The notes beneath the pieces were generated by a model, which was not told where the DNA came from, did not search any database, and worked only from the letters and a program-made list of their open reading frames with translations. Below are positions 56,938-64,000 of a stretch of DNA of 64,000 bases, one piece after another. Each line of letters starts with the position of its first letter. The first letter of the stretch is position 1. The stretch covers positions 1 to 64,000 of the forward strand of contig JAJFKE010000009.1 in NCBI GenBank assembly GCA_021773355.1, in the 5' to 3' direction. The stretch is from Gammaproteobacteria bacterium (lineage in GTDB: Bacteria; Pseudomonadota; Gammaproteobacteria; Pseudomonadales; Pseudohongiellaceae). The translations under genes and the position numbers were made by a program.

Positions 56938-57545
56938 TGGAACAGCTACTGAACCTGTTTGTTAAGGCAGTATTTATTGAAAACATGGCATTGCAAATGT
57001 TTCTCGGTATGTGCACTTTCCTGGCCGTATCCAAGAAAATCGAAACAGCAATTGGTCTAGGTGTGGCCGTGGTGGTAGTCCAGCTAATTACGGTTCCGGT
57101 AAACAATATAATTTTTAACCAGCTGCTGCGAGAAGGCGCTCTGGATTGGTTGGGTGCGCCGGAGTTGTCCCTGGAGTTCCTTGGGTTTCTCTGTTACATC
57201 GGCGTAATTGCAGCGATGGTACAGATTCTGGAAATGTTCTTGGATAAGTTTGTGCCCTCCTTGTACAACGCCCTCGGTGTTTTTCTGCCGCTTATAACTG
57301 TGAATTGCGCAATTCTGGGAGCCACCTTGTTCATGGTTGAGCGCGATTATTCATTTGCTGAGAGTATTGCTTTTGGTCTTGGTTCGGGATTTGGTTGGGC
57401 GTTGGCCATTGTCGCGCTCGCCGGTATACGAGAGAAATTGAAATACAGCGATGTGCCGGAAGGTCTTCGCGGCTTGGGAATAACCTTCATCACTGTCGGC
57501 TTAATGTCACTGGGTTTTATGTCGCTTAGTGGCGTCTCGCTGTAG
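56937..57545 (+). CDS. nqrE: Na+-NQR subunit E
   Basis: Six-helix membrane partner of NqrD with inverted topology. It starts [32 protein letters not shown]; the conserved cysteine is in [10 protein letters not shown] and its partner in [12 protein letters not shown]. The length of 202 residues is normal from the ATG at 56937, which overlaps the nqrD stop (TGATG); an in-frame start further upstream would lie inside nqrD. GAGGGAGC precedes the ATG. Confidence 0.96.
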   Translation: MEQLLNLFVKAVFIENMALQMFLGMCTFLAVSKKIETAIGLGVAVVVVQLITVPVNNIIFNQLLREGALDWLGAPELSLEFLGFLCYIGVIAAMVQILEMFLDKFVPSLYNALGVFLPLITVNCAILGATLFMVERDYSFAESIAFGLGSGFGWALAIVALAGIREKLKYSDVPEGLRGLGITFITVGLMSLGFMSLSGVSL

Positions 57546-57552
57546 AAAAACG

Positions 57553-58782
57553 ATGATAGATATCACAACAATATTTGGTGGTGTTAGTCTATTTACTGTA
57601 ATTGTGATGTTGCTGGTGGGGGTGATTCTGTTTGCCCGCTCCAAATTAGTAAGCACTGGTGATATTCATATTGAAATAAACGGTGATCTGGAAAAATCTA
57701 TTACTGTACCCGCCGGTGGGAAATTGCTGAGCACCCTGGCCGATGCCGGTATTTTTCTCTCATCCGCCTGTGGAGGCGGCGGTACTTGTGCGCAGTGCAA
57801 GTGCCAAGTTGTCGATGGTGGGGGTTCCATGCTGCCAACGGAAGCTGGGCACTTTACCCGCGGGCAGGCAAAGGATAACTGGCGCCTTTCCTGTCAGGTA
57901 GCAGTAAAGCAAGACATGAAAATTCAGATCGCCCCGGAATTTTTTGGCGTCAAGCAATGGGAGTGCACGGTCAGATCGAATGACAATGTGGCGACTTTCA
58001 TAAAAGAGCTGGTACTAGAAATTCCTGATGGAGAAAGTGTGGATTTCCGGGCGGGGGGCTATGTTCAATTGGAAGTACCTCCCCATGTAGTAAACTACCG
58101 TGACTTTAATATAGCGCCAGAGTACCGCGGCGACTGGGAGCATTTCGCTCTATTCGATGTGGTTTCAAGAGTTAACGATACCACCACACGCGCTTACTCC
58201 ATGGCGAATTACCCCGATGAGAAAGGCGTCATTAAATTCAATATACGTATTGCAACGCCCCCTCCTGGTACAAAACTTCCGCCTGGGAAGATGTCTTCCT
58301 ATGTATTCAGTTTGAAACCCGGAGACAAGGTTAAAGTATTTGGACCCTTTGGTGAGTTCTTTGCCAAGGAGTCGGATGCTGAAATGGTGTTTATTGGTGG
58401 TGGTGCTGGCATGGCCCCCATGCGCTCACACATCTTTGATCAACTGCGCAGACTTAAAACCAAGAGAAAGATAAGTTTCTGGTACGGGGCCAGAAGCTTG
58501 CGAGAAATGTTTTATGAGGAAGACTATAATACTCTGGCCGATGAGAATGATAATTTTGAATGGCATGTGGCTCTGTCCGATCCGCAACCGGAGGACGAAT
58601 GGTCTGGTATGACGGGATTTATTCATAATGTAGTACTACAGAATTACCTGCAGCAGCATCCTGCTCCTGAGGATTGTGAATACTATATGTGCGGCCCTCC
58701 CATGATGAATGCGGCTGTTATCAAGATGTTAAAGGACCTGGGCGTAGAAGACGAAAATATAGCGCTCGATGAGTTTTCATAA
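57553..58782 (+). CDS. nqrF: Na+-NQR subunit F (NADH dehydrogenase)
   Basis: Electron-input subunit oxidising NADH through FAD and a 2Fe-2S cluster. An N-terminal membrane helix ([23 protein letters not shown]) is followed by a ferredoxin domain with cluster ligands C73, C79, C82 and C114. FAD binding uses RAYSMANYP and [10 protein letters not shown]. The NADH domain shows [15 protein letters not shown] and [13 protein letters not shown], ending IALDEFS. The ATG at 57553 starts the known N-terminus. The length of 409 residues is normal. Confidence 0.97.
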   Translation: MIDITTIFGGVSLFTVIVMLLVGVILFARSKLVSTGDIHIEINGDLEKSITVPAGGKLLSTLADAGIFLSSACGGGGTCAQCKCQVVDGGGSMLPTEAGHFTRGQAKDNWRLSCQVAVKQDMKIQIAPEFFGVKQWECTVRSNDNVATFIKELVLEIPDGESVDFRAGGYVQLEVPPHVVNYRDFNIAPEYRGDWEHFALFDVVSRVNDTTTRAYSMANYPDEKGVIKFNIRIATPPPGTKLPPGKMSSYVFSLKPGDKVKVFGPFGEFFAKESDAEMVFIGGGAGMAPMRSHIFDQLRRLKTKRKISFWYGARSLREMFYEEDYNTLADENDNFEWHVALSDPQPEDEWSGMTGFIHNVVLQNYLQQHPAPEDCEYYMCGPPMMNAAVIKMLKDLGVEDENIALDEFS

Positions 58783-58807
58783 TTAGGCTTCTCGTAGGTG
58801 ATGCTGA

Positions 58808-59860
58808 ATGAATGAATTGCTGAAACGTCATAGCTTCTCCGCGACCTTTCTGGTTCTGTTCTTAGGTTCGGTCTTTTTGTTTTCCGGCGGCGACGGTGAA
58901 ATTCAAAGACTGAATGGCTTCACCATGGGAACCAGTTATGAGTTGCAAATTGTTGACATGCCTGAGGACATTACTGCCGATCAATTGGCTATCGATATCG
59001 GAGAGCTGCTGTCGGGTCTGGATACTGAAATTTTCTCAACCTACGCTGCTAATTCGGAGTTGTCCCGATTTAATCGGCACGCTGTGAACGTTCCCTTTAT
59101 CGCCTCGTCCAGCTTGATCGAGGTGTTGCTAATGGCTCAGGAGATATCGGCCCTGAGTGCGGGGGCTTTCGATATTACCGTGGGTCCTTTGGTCAATCTC
59201 TGGGGTTTCGGACCAATTGTCCGAGTATTTGAATCGGTGCCGTCACAGTCTCAGATTGAATCCGCCAAAGATTTAGTAGGCTTCCAGTACCTGAGAATTA
59301 GCCCATCCAACCAGGAAATTCGCAAGACCAGGGACATCTACCTTGACCTAAGTGCGATCGCAAAGGGTTACGCAGTAGATCAGCTAGCCGAATACCTGGA
59401 TGAAGCGGGTGTCGAAAATTATTTTCTGGAAATTGGTGGTGAATTAAAGATTAAAGGGACGAAACCTGGTAGCCAAGGTTGGGTCCCAGCCATCGAAACA
59501 CCGTTGGATACGGCGTCTCAGGTGTATCAGATATTTTATAGCCGTGGCGAGACGATCGCAGTAGCAGGTTCTGGGGATTATAGAAATTATTTTGAGGAAG
59601 ATGGGGTACGCTATTCTCATGAAATTGACCCGCGCAGCGGTAGGCCGGTGGCGCATAGCCTGGCGGCTGCGTATGTGATTGACGAGTCGGCGGCGCGGGC
59701 CGATGCCTTGGCTACGACTTATATAGTGTTGGGCCTGGATGACGCTATAGCCCTGGCGAAGAGGCAAGGACAGGCGGTTTATTTTATTTATAAGAGTGAA
59801 AATGAAGGTTTTGAGGATTATGTTAGCGATGAGTTTGCAGTTTATCTTGGCAACAACTAA
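58808..59860 (+). CDS. apbE: FMN:protein transferase ApbE
   Basis: Attaches FMN from FAD to threonines of NqrB and NqrC in the periplasm. A hydrophobic N-terminal segment (FSATFLVLFLGSVFLFSGG) serves as export signal without an obvious lipobox cysteine. The family pattern is present: GFTMGTSYELQIV, LSRFNRH, FDITVGPLVNLWGFGP, LDLSAIAKGYAVDQLA and the metal-binding DALATTYIVLG. The length of 350 residues is normal. Placement straight after nqrF fits its role in maturing the complex. Confidence 0.95.
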   Translation: MNELLKRHSFSATFLVLFLGSVFLFSGGDGEIQRLNGFTMGTSYELQIVDMPEDITADQLAIDIGELLSGLDTEIFSTYAANSELSRFNRHAVNVPFIASSSLIEVLLMAQEISALSAGAFDITVGPLVNLWGFGPIVRVFESVPSQSQIESAKDLVGFQYLRISPSNQEIRKTRDIYLDLSAIAKGYAVDQLAEYLDEAGVENYFLEIGGELKIKGTKPGSQGWVPAIETPLDTASQVYQIFYSRGETIAVAGSGDYRNYFEEDGVRYSHEIDPRSGRPVAHSLAAAYVIDESAARADALATTYIVLGLDDAIALAKRQGQAVYFIYKSENEGFEDYVSDEFAVYLGNN

Positions 59861-59881
59861 GCGCCGAGGAGCGATTAAGCA

Positions 59882-60094
59882 ATGGCCAGTCTTGTAATTA
59901 CATTTGTCGTAATAGCGTCCGTCATTCTTCTAATGTCGGTGGGCGTTCTGTTCGGACGGAAACCTGTACAAGGATCCTGTGGAGGTATGAATAACATTAA
60001 CGGCCTGAGTGATTGCGAAATTTGTGGTGGTGAACCGTTGAAATGTGAACAGAGTAAAACTGGACTCCCGTTAGCTAACAAACAACGTAGGTAG
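59882..60094 (+). CDS. nqrM: Na+-NQR maturation protein NqrM
   Basis: 70-residue membrane protein needed to assemble the iron centre of NqrD/E. An N-terminal helix ([22 protein letters not shown]) is followed by [15 protein letters not shown] and DCEICGGEP, giving conserved cysteines in the SCGG and CEIC motifs. The size and position at the end of the nqr operon are those of NqrM (DUF539). The start ATG follows GAGGAGCGATTAAGC. Confidence 0.95.
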   Translation: MASLVITFVVIASVILLMSVGVLFGRKPVQGSCGGMNNINGLSDCEICGGEPLKCEQSKTGLPLANKQRR

Positions 60095-60104
60095 TGCATC
60101 TACA

Positions 60105-61490
60105 ATGCAAAAAGATCATTTTGACATCATAGTCATTGGTAGTGGCCCGGCAGGAGAAGCCGCGGCTATGAATGCCAAGAAAAAGGGCAGTACCGTCGCA
60201 GTGGTCTGCGATCTGGAATATGTAGGAGGAAGTTGTACGCATTTGGGAACTATTCCTTCCAAAGCGCTACGTCATTCTGTCAAACAAGTCATGCAATTTA
60301 ATACGAACCCTATGTTCAGGGATTTTGGTGATGCCAGAAAGCTGAGTTTTCAACAAATACTAAAACACACCGACCGAGTAATATACGAACAGGTTCGAAT
60401 GCGAACGGACTTCTACGAAAGAAACCGCATTCCCATTTATAAAGGAAAGGCGAGCTTTCTCGACAAGAAAACTATAAAGTTAATAGGCAAGCGCAAGAAG
60501 CTATCTGCCAACTATTTTGTAATTGCCACCGGTTCCAGCCCCTATCATCCTCCCGCTGTAGATTTTTCTCATCCCTGTGTTTTCGATAGCGATACAATTT
60601 TAAGTCTGAGTCATTCGCCTCGGAAAGTGACAGTCATAGGGGCAGGTGTGATTGGCTGTGAATACGCGTCAATTTTTGGTGGACTAGGCTCTAAAGTAGA
60701 ATTGATTAACCCATCCGCAGGGCTTTTAAACTTTCTAGACACGGAGATATCGGATGCGCTGAGTTACCATCTTCGCAATGTGGGCGTGCGCAGTCGCCAC
60801 AACGAAGAATTCCATAGAATGGAATATTACGATGATCACGTTGTTATCTATCTTCAGTCGGGAAAGAAAATACGCAGCGATATAGTGTTGTGGGCAAACG
60901 GTAGAAGTGGCAATACCAAAGGCTTGGGTCTAAAACAGATAGGCCTGGGCACTAATTCCAGGCAGCAAATTGCGGTAAACAAAAAATATCAAACCTCGGT
61001 CAAGAATGTCTACGCAGCCGGTGATGTAATTGGTTGGCCTTCACTGGCTGGTGCTGCCTATGATCAGGGCCGAGCGGCCAGCAATGCTATAGTGGCGCCA
61101 TCGGAATGTTATCCTGTTGAACAGGTGGCCACAGGGATTTACACGATTCCAGAAATTAGTACCTTAGGAGCAACGGAAGAAGAGTTGACGAAAAAGAAGA
61201 TTCCCTATGAGGTTGGGAAAGCCTTCTTTAAGAATACCGCCCGTGCTCAGATTACTGGCGAACAGGTGGGTATGCTGAAACTGATATTTCATTTTGAAAC
61301 GCTTGAGCTTTTGGGGATTCACTGTTTTGGTGACCAGGCATCCGAAATCGTTCATATCGGGCAGGCTATCATGCGACAACCGGCGCCAGCCAATACCATG
61401 AAGTATTTTCTTACAACCACCTTTAACTATCCGACCATGGCTGAGGCCTATAGGACTGCTGCTCTGGACGGTCTCAACCGAGTGTTCTGA
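60105..61490 (+). CDS. sthA: Soluble pyridine nucleotide transhydrogenase
   Basis: Flavoprotein that re-equilibrates NADPH and NADH. The FAD motif is [15 protein letters not shown]. The region that holds the disulfide in related reductases reads [16 protein letters not shown], with only one cysteine, which is diagnostic for SthA rather than lipoamide dehydrogenase. The NAD(P) motif is [19 protein letters not shown], and the dimerisation domain ends [19 protein letters not shown]. The length of 461 residues is normal. It is 10 bp after nqrM, so may be the last gene of the nqr operon. Confidence 0.95.
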   Translation: MQKDHFDIIVIGSGPAGEAAAMNAKKKGSTVAVVCDLEYVGGSCTHLGTIPSKALRHSVKQVMQFNTNPMFRDFGDARKLSFQQILKHTDRVIYEQVRMRTDFYERNRIPIYKGKASFLDKKTIKLIGKRKKLSANYFVIATGSSPYHPPAVDFSHPCVFDSDTILSLSHSPRKVTVIGAGVIGCEYASIFGGLGSKVELINPSAGLLNFLDTEISDALSYHLRNVGVRSRHNEEFHRMEYYDDHVVIYLQSGKKIRSDIVLWANGRSGNTKGLGLKQIGLGTNSRQQIAVNKKYQTSVKNVYAAGDVIGWPSLAGAAYDQGRAASNAIVAPSECYPVEQVATGIYTIPEISTLGATEEELTKKKIPYEVGKAFFKNTARAQITGEQVGMLKLIFHFETLELLGIHCFGDQASEIVHIGQAIMRQPAPANTMKYFLTTTFNYPTMAEAYRTAALDGLNRVF

Positions 61491-61602
61491 GTGTCAGCAG
61501 CAATGGCTTGCCATAGCCAGGAAACAGCGTTAGTTTGAACAAATAAATAGAGATAGTAAGAATGAATCCGCGGCCATCGCCCGATTTCGCAGGAGAGTAA
61601 TT

Positions 61603-62073
61603 ATGATAAGAACTGCCAGAGATATCCTGAAAGAAAAAGGCGGTCACATGGTAACTATCAATTCCGATGCCACTGTTTTTCAGGCCTTGACCGCGATGAC
61701 CCAGAACAAGGTTGGTTCCATAGTTGTATTAGAAGAAGAGAAAATTATTGGTATCTGGACCGAGCGGGACCTGATGTTCCGTGTCATGGAGGAGGGTTTC
61801 GATCCGAAAACCGCTCGCCTCAAAGATAATATGAGTGAGAGTCTTATTTCTGCCAATGTCGATGAGCAGGCTTATCAACTGTACGACAAATTTCTCGGAA
61901 GACGTATTCGCCACCTGTTAATAGAAGAAGGAGGTGAGTACATCGGGTTGTTATCAGTGGGTGATGTGATGAAAGCGAATTTGCAACAGAAGAATGAAGA
62001 GTTCGAAGAATTGAATCACATGGTGAGTCTGGAATACTACGAGAATTGGAAAGAAATTCAGTCACAACGTTAG
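61603..62073 (+). CDS. CBS-domain-pair protein
   Basis: 156 residues forming two CBS motifs (about residues 5-65 and 72-130), for example HMVTINSDATVFQALTAM, GSIVVLEEEKIIGIWTERDL and RIRHLLIEEGGEYIGLLSVGDV. CBS pairs bind adenine nucleotides or NAD derivatives and act as energy sensors. No catalytic domain is attached. GCAGGAGAG provides a good ribosome site. Its position between sthA and nuoA suggests a role in sensing adenylate or NAD(H) state, but this is context only. Confidence 0.88.
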   Translation: MIRTARDILKEKGGHMVTINSDATVFQALTAMTQNKVGSIVVLEEEKIIGIWTERDLMFRVMEEGFDPKTARLKDNMSESLISANVDEQAYQLYDKFLGRRIRHLLIEEGGEYIGLLSVGDVMKANLQQKNEEFEELNHMVSLEYYENWKEIQSQR

Positions 62074-62720
62074 TGCCTGAGGCTCGACCATTAATAGCTC
62101 TCGGCTGTAATCTGTTTTTCTTGAAGCCCGCTGCCTGCCTGTGTTTGTGCAAGACAAAACACTTGCTATCACGAAACTATCCGTGTAAATTTTCTAGCGA
62201 TATTTAGTGCCGGACCGGCCTTGTGGATTCCTTGGACAGAGCACTATCAGGGTTCCAGATAGACACAATAATAGAGTCCAAATATTCAGCCTGACTTTTA
62301 ACATACTGTTCTTGGAAAACTACAGTGGTCCAGAACATTGTCAGCTAACAGGGCTCCTACATAAGAGTGGATTAACTCTATGGGTAGTGACATACAGCCC
62401 CTGGCACTTTCTGCCAAAGGTCATGGTTTTGTCAAAAATCATGCGATAGGGCTGCCTTCCCTCAAAATTTCGTATGGTCACCTGCAATCAAGACCACTTC
62501 TTAAATCACTTTCTATTACACCAGCGAACAAGCAGAGAATCTTTTTGCTAGATATCGCGATGGTTTGTTTTTCTGTTGATGGGCCCAGAAGGGGCGGTTA
62601 TTGAGTAATTAAATGATTCAGCGCTGACTGATGTTGATGCCTGCATGATGTGGCAGATTGCCAGTCTGAATCCGATAGACCGCAAGTCCAGAGCTTGTCG
62701 GGATGGTTGGAGTTAAGTGA
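62074..62720. promoter_or_regulatory. Long leader upstream of nuoA, no gene seen
   Basis: 647 bp separate the CBS gene from nuoA. The frames at 62207-62449 and 62380-62604 have no recognisable product and no good ribosome site. The region must contain the promoter of the nuo operon. I found no clear operator dyad or riboswitch-like structure by eye. Confidence 0.5.
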
Positions 62721-63170
62721 TTGGAATTAACTAACGAATTAATGGACGGTTTAACCCCGTTTCTTTTTTACTTCGCGCTGGTAATGGCCGTTGTGGTCAT
62801 TATGCTGGGCCTTTCCTATTTTCTTGGGCAGCGAATTTCTGCCCATTCTAAAAATTTACCTTTTGAGTCTGGCATTGTCTCTGTTGGCAGCGCGCAATTC
62901 CGTATTTCTGTGCATTTTTACCTGCCGGCAATACTATTCATCATCTTTGATCTGGAAGTCGTGTTTCTTTTCGCATGGGCGGTATCTGTCCGCGAAGCAG
63001 GATGGCCGGGCTTTATTGAGATCTGTGTTTTCATCTTTATCTTGATTGCCGCACTGTTTTATCTCTGGCGCATTGGCGCGCTGGATTGGCGTACGCTCAC
63101 TCAGAAGCGCGAGCTGAAAACCCTCGTGGGTCCAGGTGGTGTAACCAATAAGAAGGAATTTAAATTATGA
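62721..63170 (+). CDS. nuoA: NADH dehydrogenase I subunit A
   Basis: Membrane subunit of complex I. Three helices are visible ([67 protein letters not shown]), with the conserved PFESGI in the loop and [11 protein letters not shown]. The length of 149 residues is slightly long but within the family. The TTG start at 62721 has GGAG eight bases upstream and is preferred; an ATG seven codons later lacks such a site. It is first in the nuo operon and overlaps nuoB by four bases (ATGA). Confidence 0.95.
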   Translation: MELTNELMDGLTPFLFYFALVMAVVVIMLGLSYFLGQRISAHSKNLPFESGIVSVGSAQFRISVHFYLPAILFIIFDLEVVFLFAWAVSVREAGWPGFIEICVFIFILIAALFYLWRIGALDWRTLTQKRELKTLVGPGGVTNKKEFKL

Positions 63171-63808
63171 GCTGGGAACTACAGAAAGCAGATGATGCTT
63201 CATCGCCAAAGCCCGGTGGCAGCGCCATGGATGAGTTTATTCGTCGCAATGTAGTGATGGCTAATCTTGAGGATATGGTGTCCTGGGGGCGAAAGAATTC
63301 GATATGGCCCTTTAATTTCGGTCTTTCCTGCTGTTACGTGGAAATGGCTACAGCATTTACCAGTCGCCATGATTTGGCACGCTTTGGGGCAGAAGTAATC
63401 CGCGGAACACCGAGACAGGCAGACATGATCGTTATTGCGGGTACCGTATTTCGTAAGATGGCGCCGGTGGTGAAGCTTCTGTATGAACAGCTATTAGAGC
63501 CGAAATGGGTAATATCCATGGGTTCTTGTGCAAATTCGGGTGGTATGTACGACATCTATTCGGTGGTGCAGGGCGTAGACAAGTTTCTGCCAGTGGATGT
63601 GTATGTATCGGGGTGCCCACCGCGTCCGGAAGCCTTGTTACAGGGGCTCATCCTGCTGCAAGAGTCTATCGGTCGAGAACGACGCCCGCTTAGTTGGGTG
63701 ATTAACGATCAAGGCATTATTCAGAAAGAAGCGAACCCGATTCAGCGCGCAGTTCGATCACCGGATAGAATCGCTGCGACGCAATTACGCTCCCCTGACG
63801 ATGTTTAG
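63167..63808 (+). CDS. nuoB: NADH dehydrogenase I subunit B
   Basis: Carries the terminal iron-sulfur cluster N2 next to the quinone site. The ligands are C55 and C56 (GLSCCYVEM), C121 ([11 protein letters not shown]) and C150 ([10 protein letters not shown]). [15 protein letters not shown] and [18 protein letters not shown] are family marks. The length of 213 residues is normal, with a variable C-terminal tail. Translationally coupled to nuoA. Confidence 0.97.
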   Translation: MSWELQKADDASSPKPGGSAMDEFIRRNVVMANLEDMVSWGRKNSIWPFNFGLSCCYVEMATAFTSRHDLARFGAEVIRGTPRQADMIVIAGTVFRKMAPVVKLLYEQLLEPKWVISMGSCANSGGMYDIYSVVQGVDKFLPVDVYVSGCPPRPEALLQGLILLQESIGRERRPLSWVINDQGIIQKEANPIQRAVRSPDRIAATQLRSPDDV

Positions 63809-63861
63809 TAAATTCAATAATAACAAATAGATACACAGAAAAACTAAAGTAATAACTATTA

Positions 63862-64000
63862 ATGAAAAACGCTGAAAATCATCTACAAACATCGGACCAG
63901 GTAGCTGCCTCATTGCAGCAGTTACGCCAGGATCACGGTGAACTTATTGTGGCAGAGCAGTCCACCTGTGATGGTATGCCCACGGTATGGGTTGAGCGTC
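63862..64000 (+). CDS. NADH dehydrogenase I subunit C or fused CD, 5' part only
   Basis: ATG at 63862, followed by a frame that stays open to the end of the window (46 codons): KNAENHLQTSDQVAASLQQL, then RQDHGELIVAEQSTCDGMPT, VWVER. Position directly after nuoB and the style of the N-terminus indicate NuoC. In Pseudomonadales and enterics the gene is a nuoCD fusion, which cannot be checked here because the window ends. Confidence 0.75.
   Translation, partial: MKNAENHLQTSDQVAASLQQLRQDHGELIVAEQSTCDGMPTVWVER

Noticed and set aside
62207..62604. Two plus-strand frames upstream of nuoA
   Set aside because: They overlap in different frames, have no ribosome site, and give low-complexity products without a recognisable family; the region is better read as the nuo leader.

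Overview
The window is a chromosomal segment from a gammaproteobacterium, most likely a marine or aquatic relative of Pseudomonadales/Cellvibrionales. The run mtiP-like phosphorylase, csiV, mfd, long-form gap, nqrABCDEF, apbE, nqrM, sthA follows the order I recall from Pseudomonas aeruginosa PA3004 to PA2991. Na+-NQR, an NADH dehydrogenase I operon, PPi-type housekeeping genes, lpxH and acnB all fit that assignment. No taxon below class can be named from sequence alone.

Bases 1 to about 10441 look like the distal part of a genomic island. The stretch carries an IS110-family transposase beside the C-terminal half of a broken serine hydrolase, a sulfotransferase and glycosyltransferase, a short secreted RTX-repeat protein with a nearly perfect 57-bp tandem repeat, a DJ-1/PfpI fragment and a REP-like inverted repeat. 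It also carries a two-gene unit (KAS III-like ketosynthase plus a seven-helix membrane protein with a Fis-type HTH tail), small unknown genes and a HEPN-domain protein. It ends at a 48-nt 3' fragment of tRNA-Asp with no 5' half, the usual scar of an element integrated in a tRNA gene.

From 10.4 to 28.6 kb accessory and core genes alternate. There is a TetR regulator with its own operator, an alpha/beta hydrolase, a glutaredoxin pseudogene cut by an IS3 relic, a PLP-dependent deaminase and a secreted metalloprotease. These are followed by two nucleotide-sugar genes (UDP-GlcNAc dehydrogenase type and UDP-glucuronate epimerase type), nadK-glpG-DUF1315-DUF2797-pepN, a collapsed IS4-type transposase, a cupin/XRE divergent pair and an IS1182-type remnant abutting acnB.

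From 28.6 to 39.3 kb lie acnB, a DUF1289 gene, lpxH, ppiB, glnS, cysS and the tRNA genes Pro(TGG), His(GTG) and Arg(TCT). Between tRNA-His and tRNA-Arg sit two decayed tRNA-like relics, a small secreted protein, a membrane protein and a near-consensus LexA (SOS) box embedded in a 40-bp palindrome. Right after the tRNA-Arg terminator is a repeat array whose units consist of consecutive hairpins and whose last hairpin keeps its shape but not its sequence.

From 39.8 to 64 kb come small accessory enzymes (GNAT, DUF2277, Sel1, cupin, YcaQ/AlkX-type glycosylase, FkbM methyltransferase, DUF1643), then the conserved block described above. After it come a CBS-domain protein and the start of the nuo operon (nuoA, nuoB, start of nuoC or nuoCD). 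This right part is a respiratory and redox hub: GAPDH makes NAD(P)H, SthA balances NADH and NADPH, Na+-NQR and NADH dehydrogenase I oxidise NADH, and ApbE and NqrM mature the Nqr complex.
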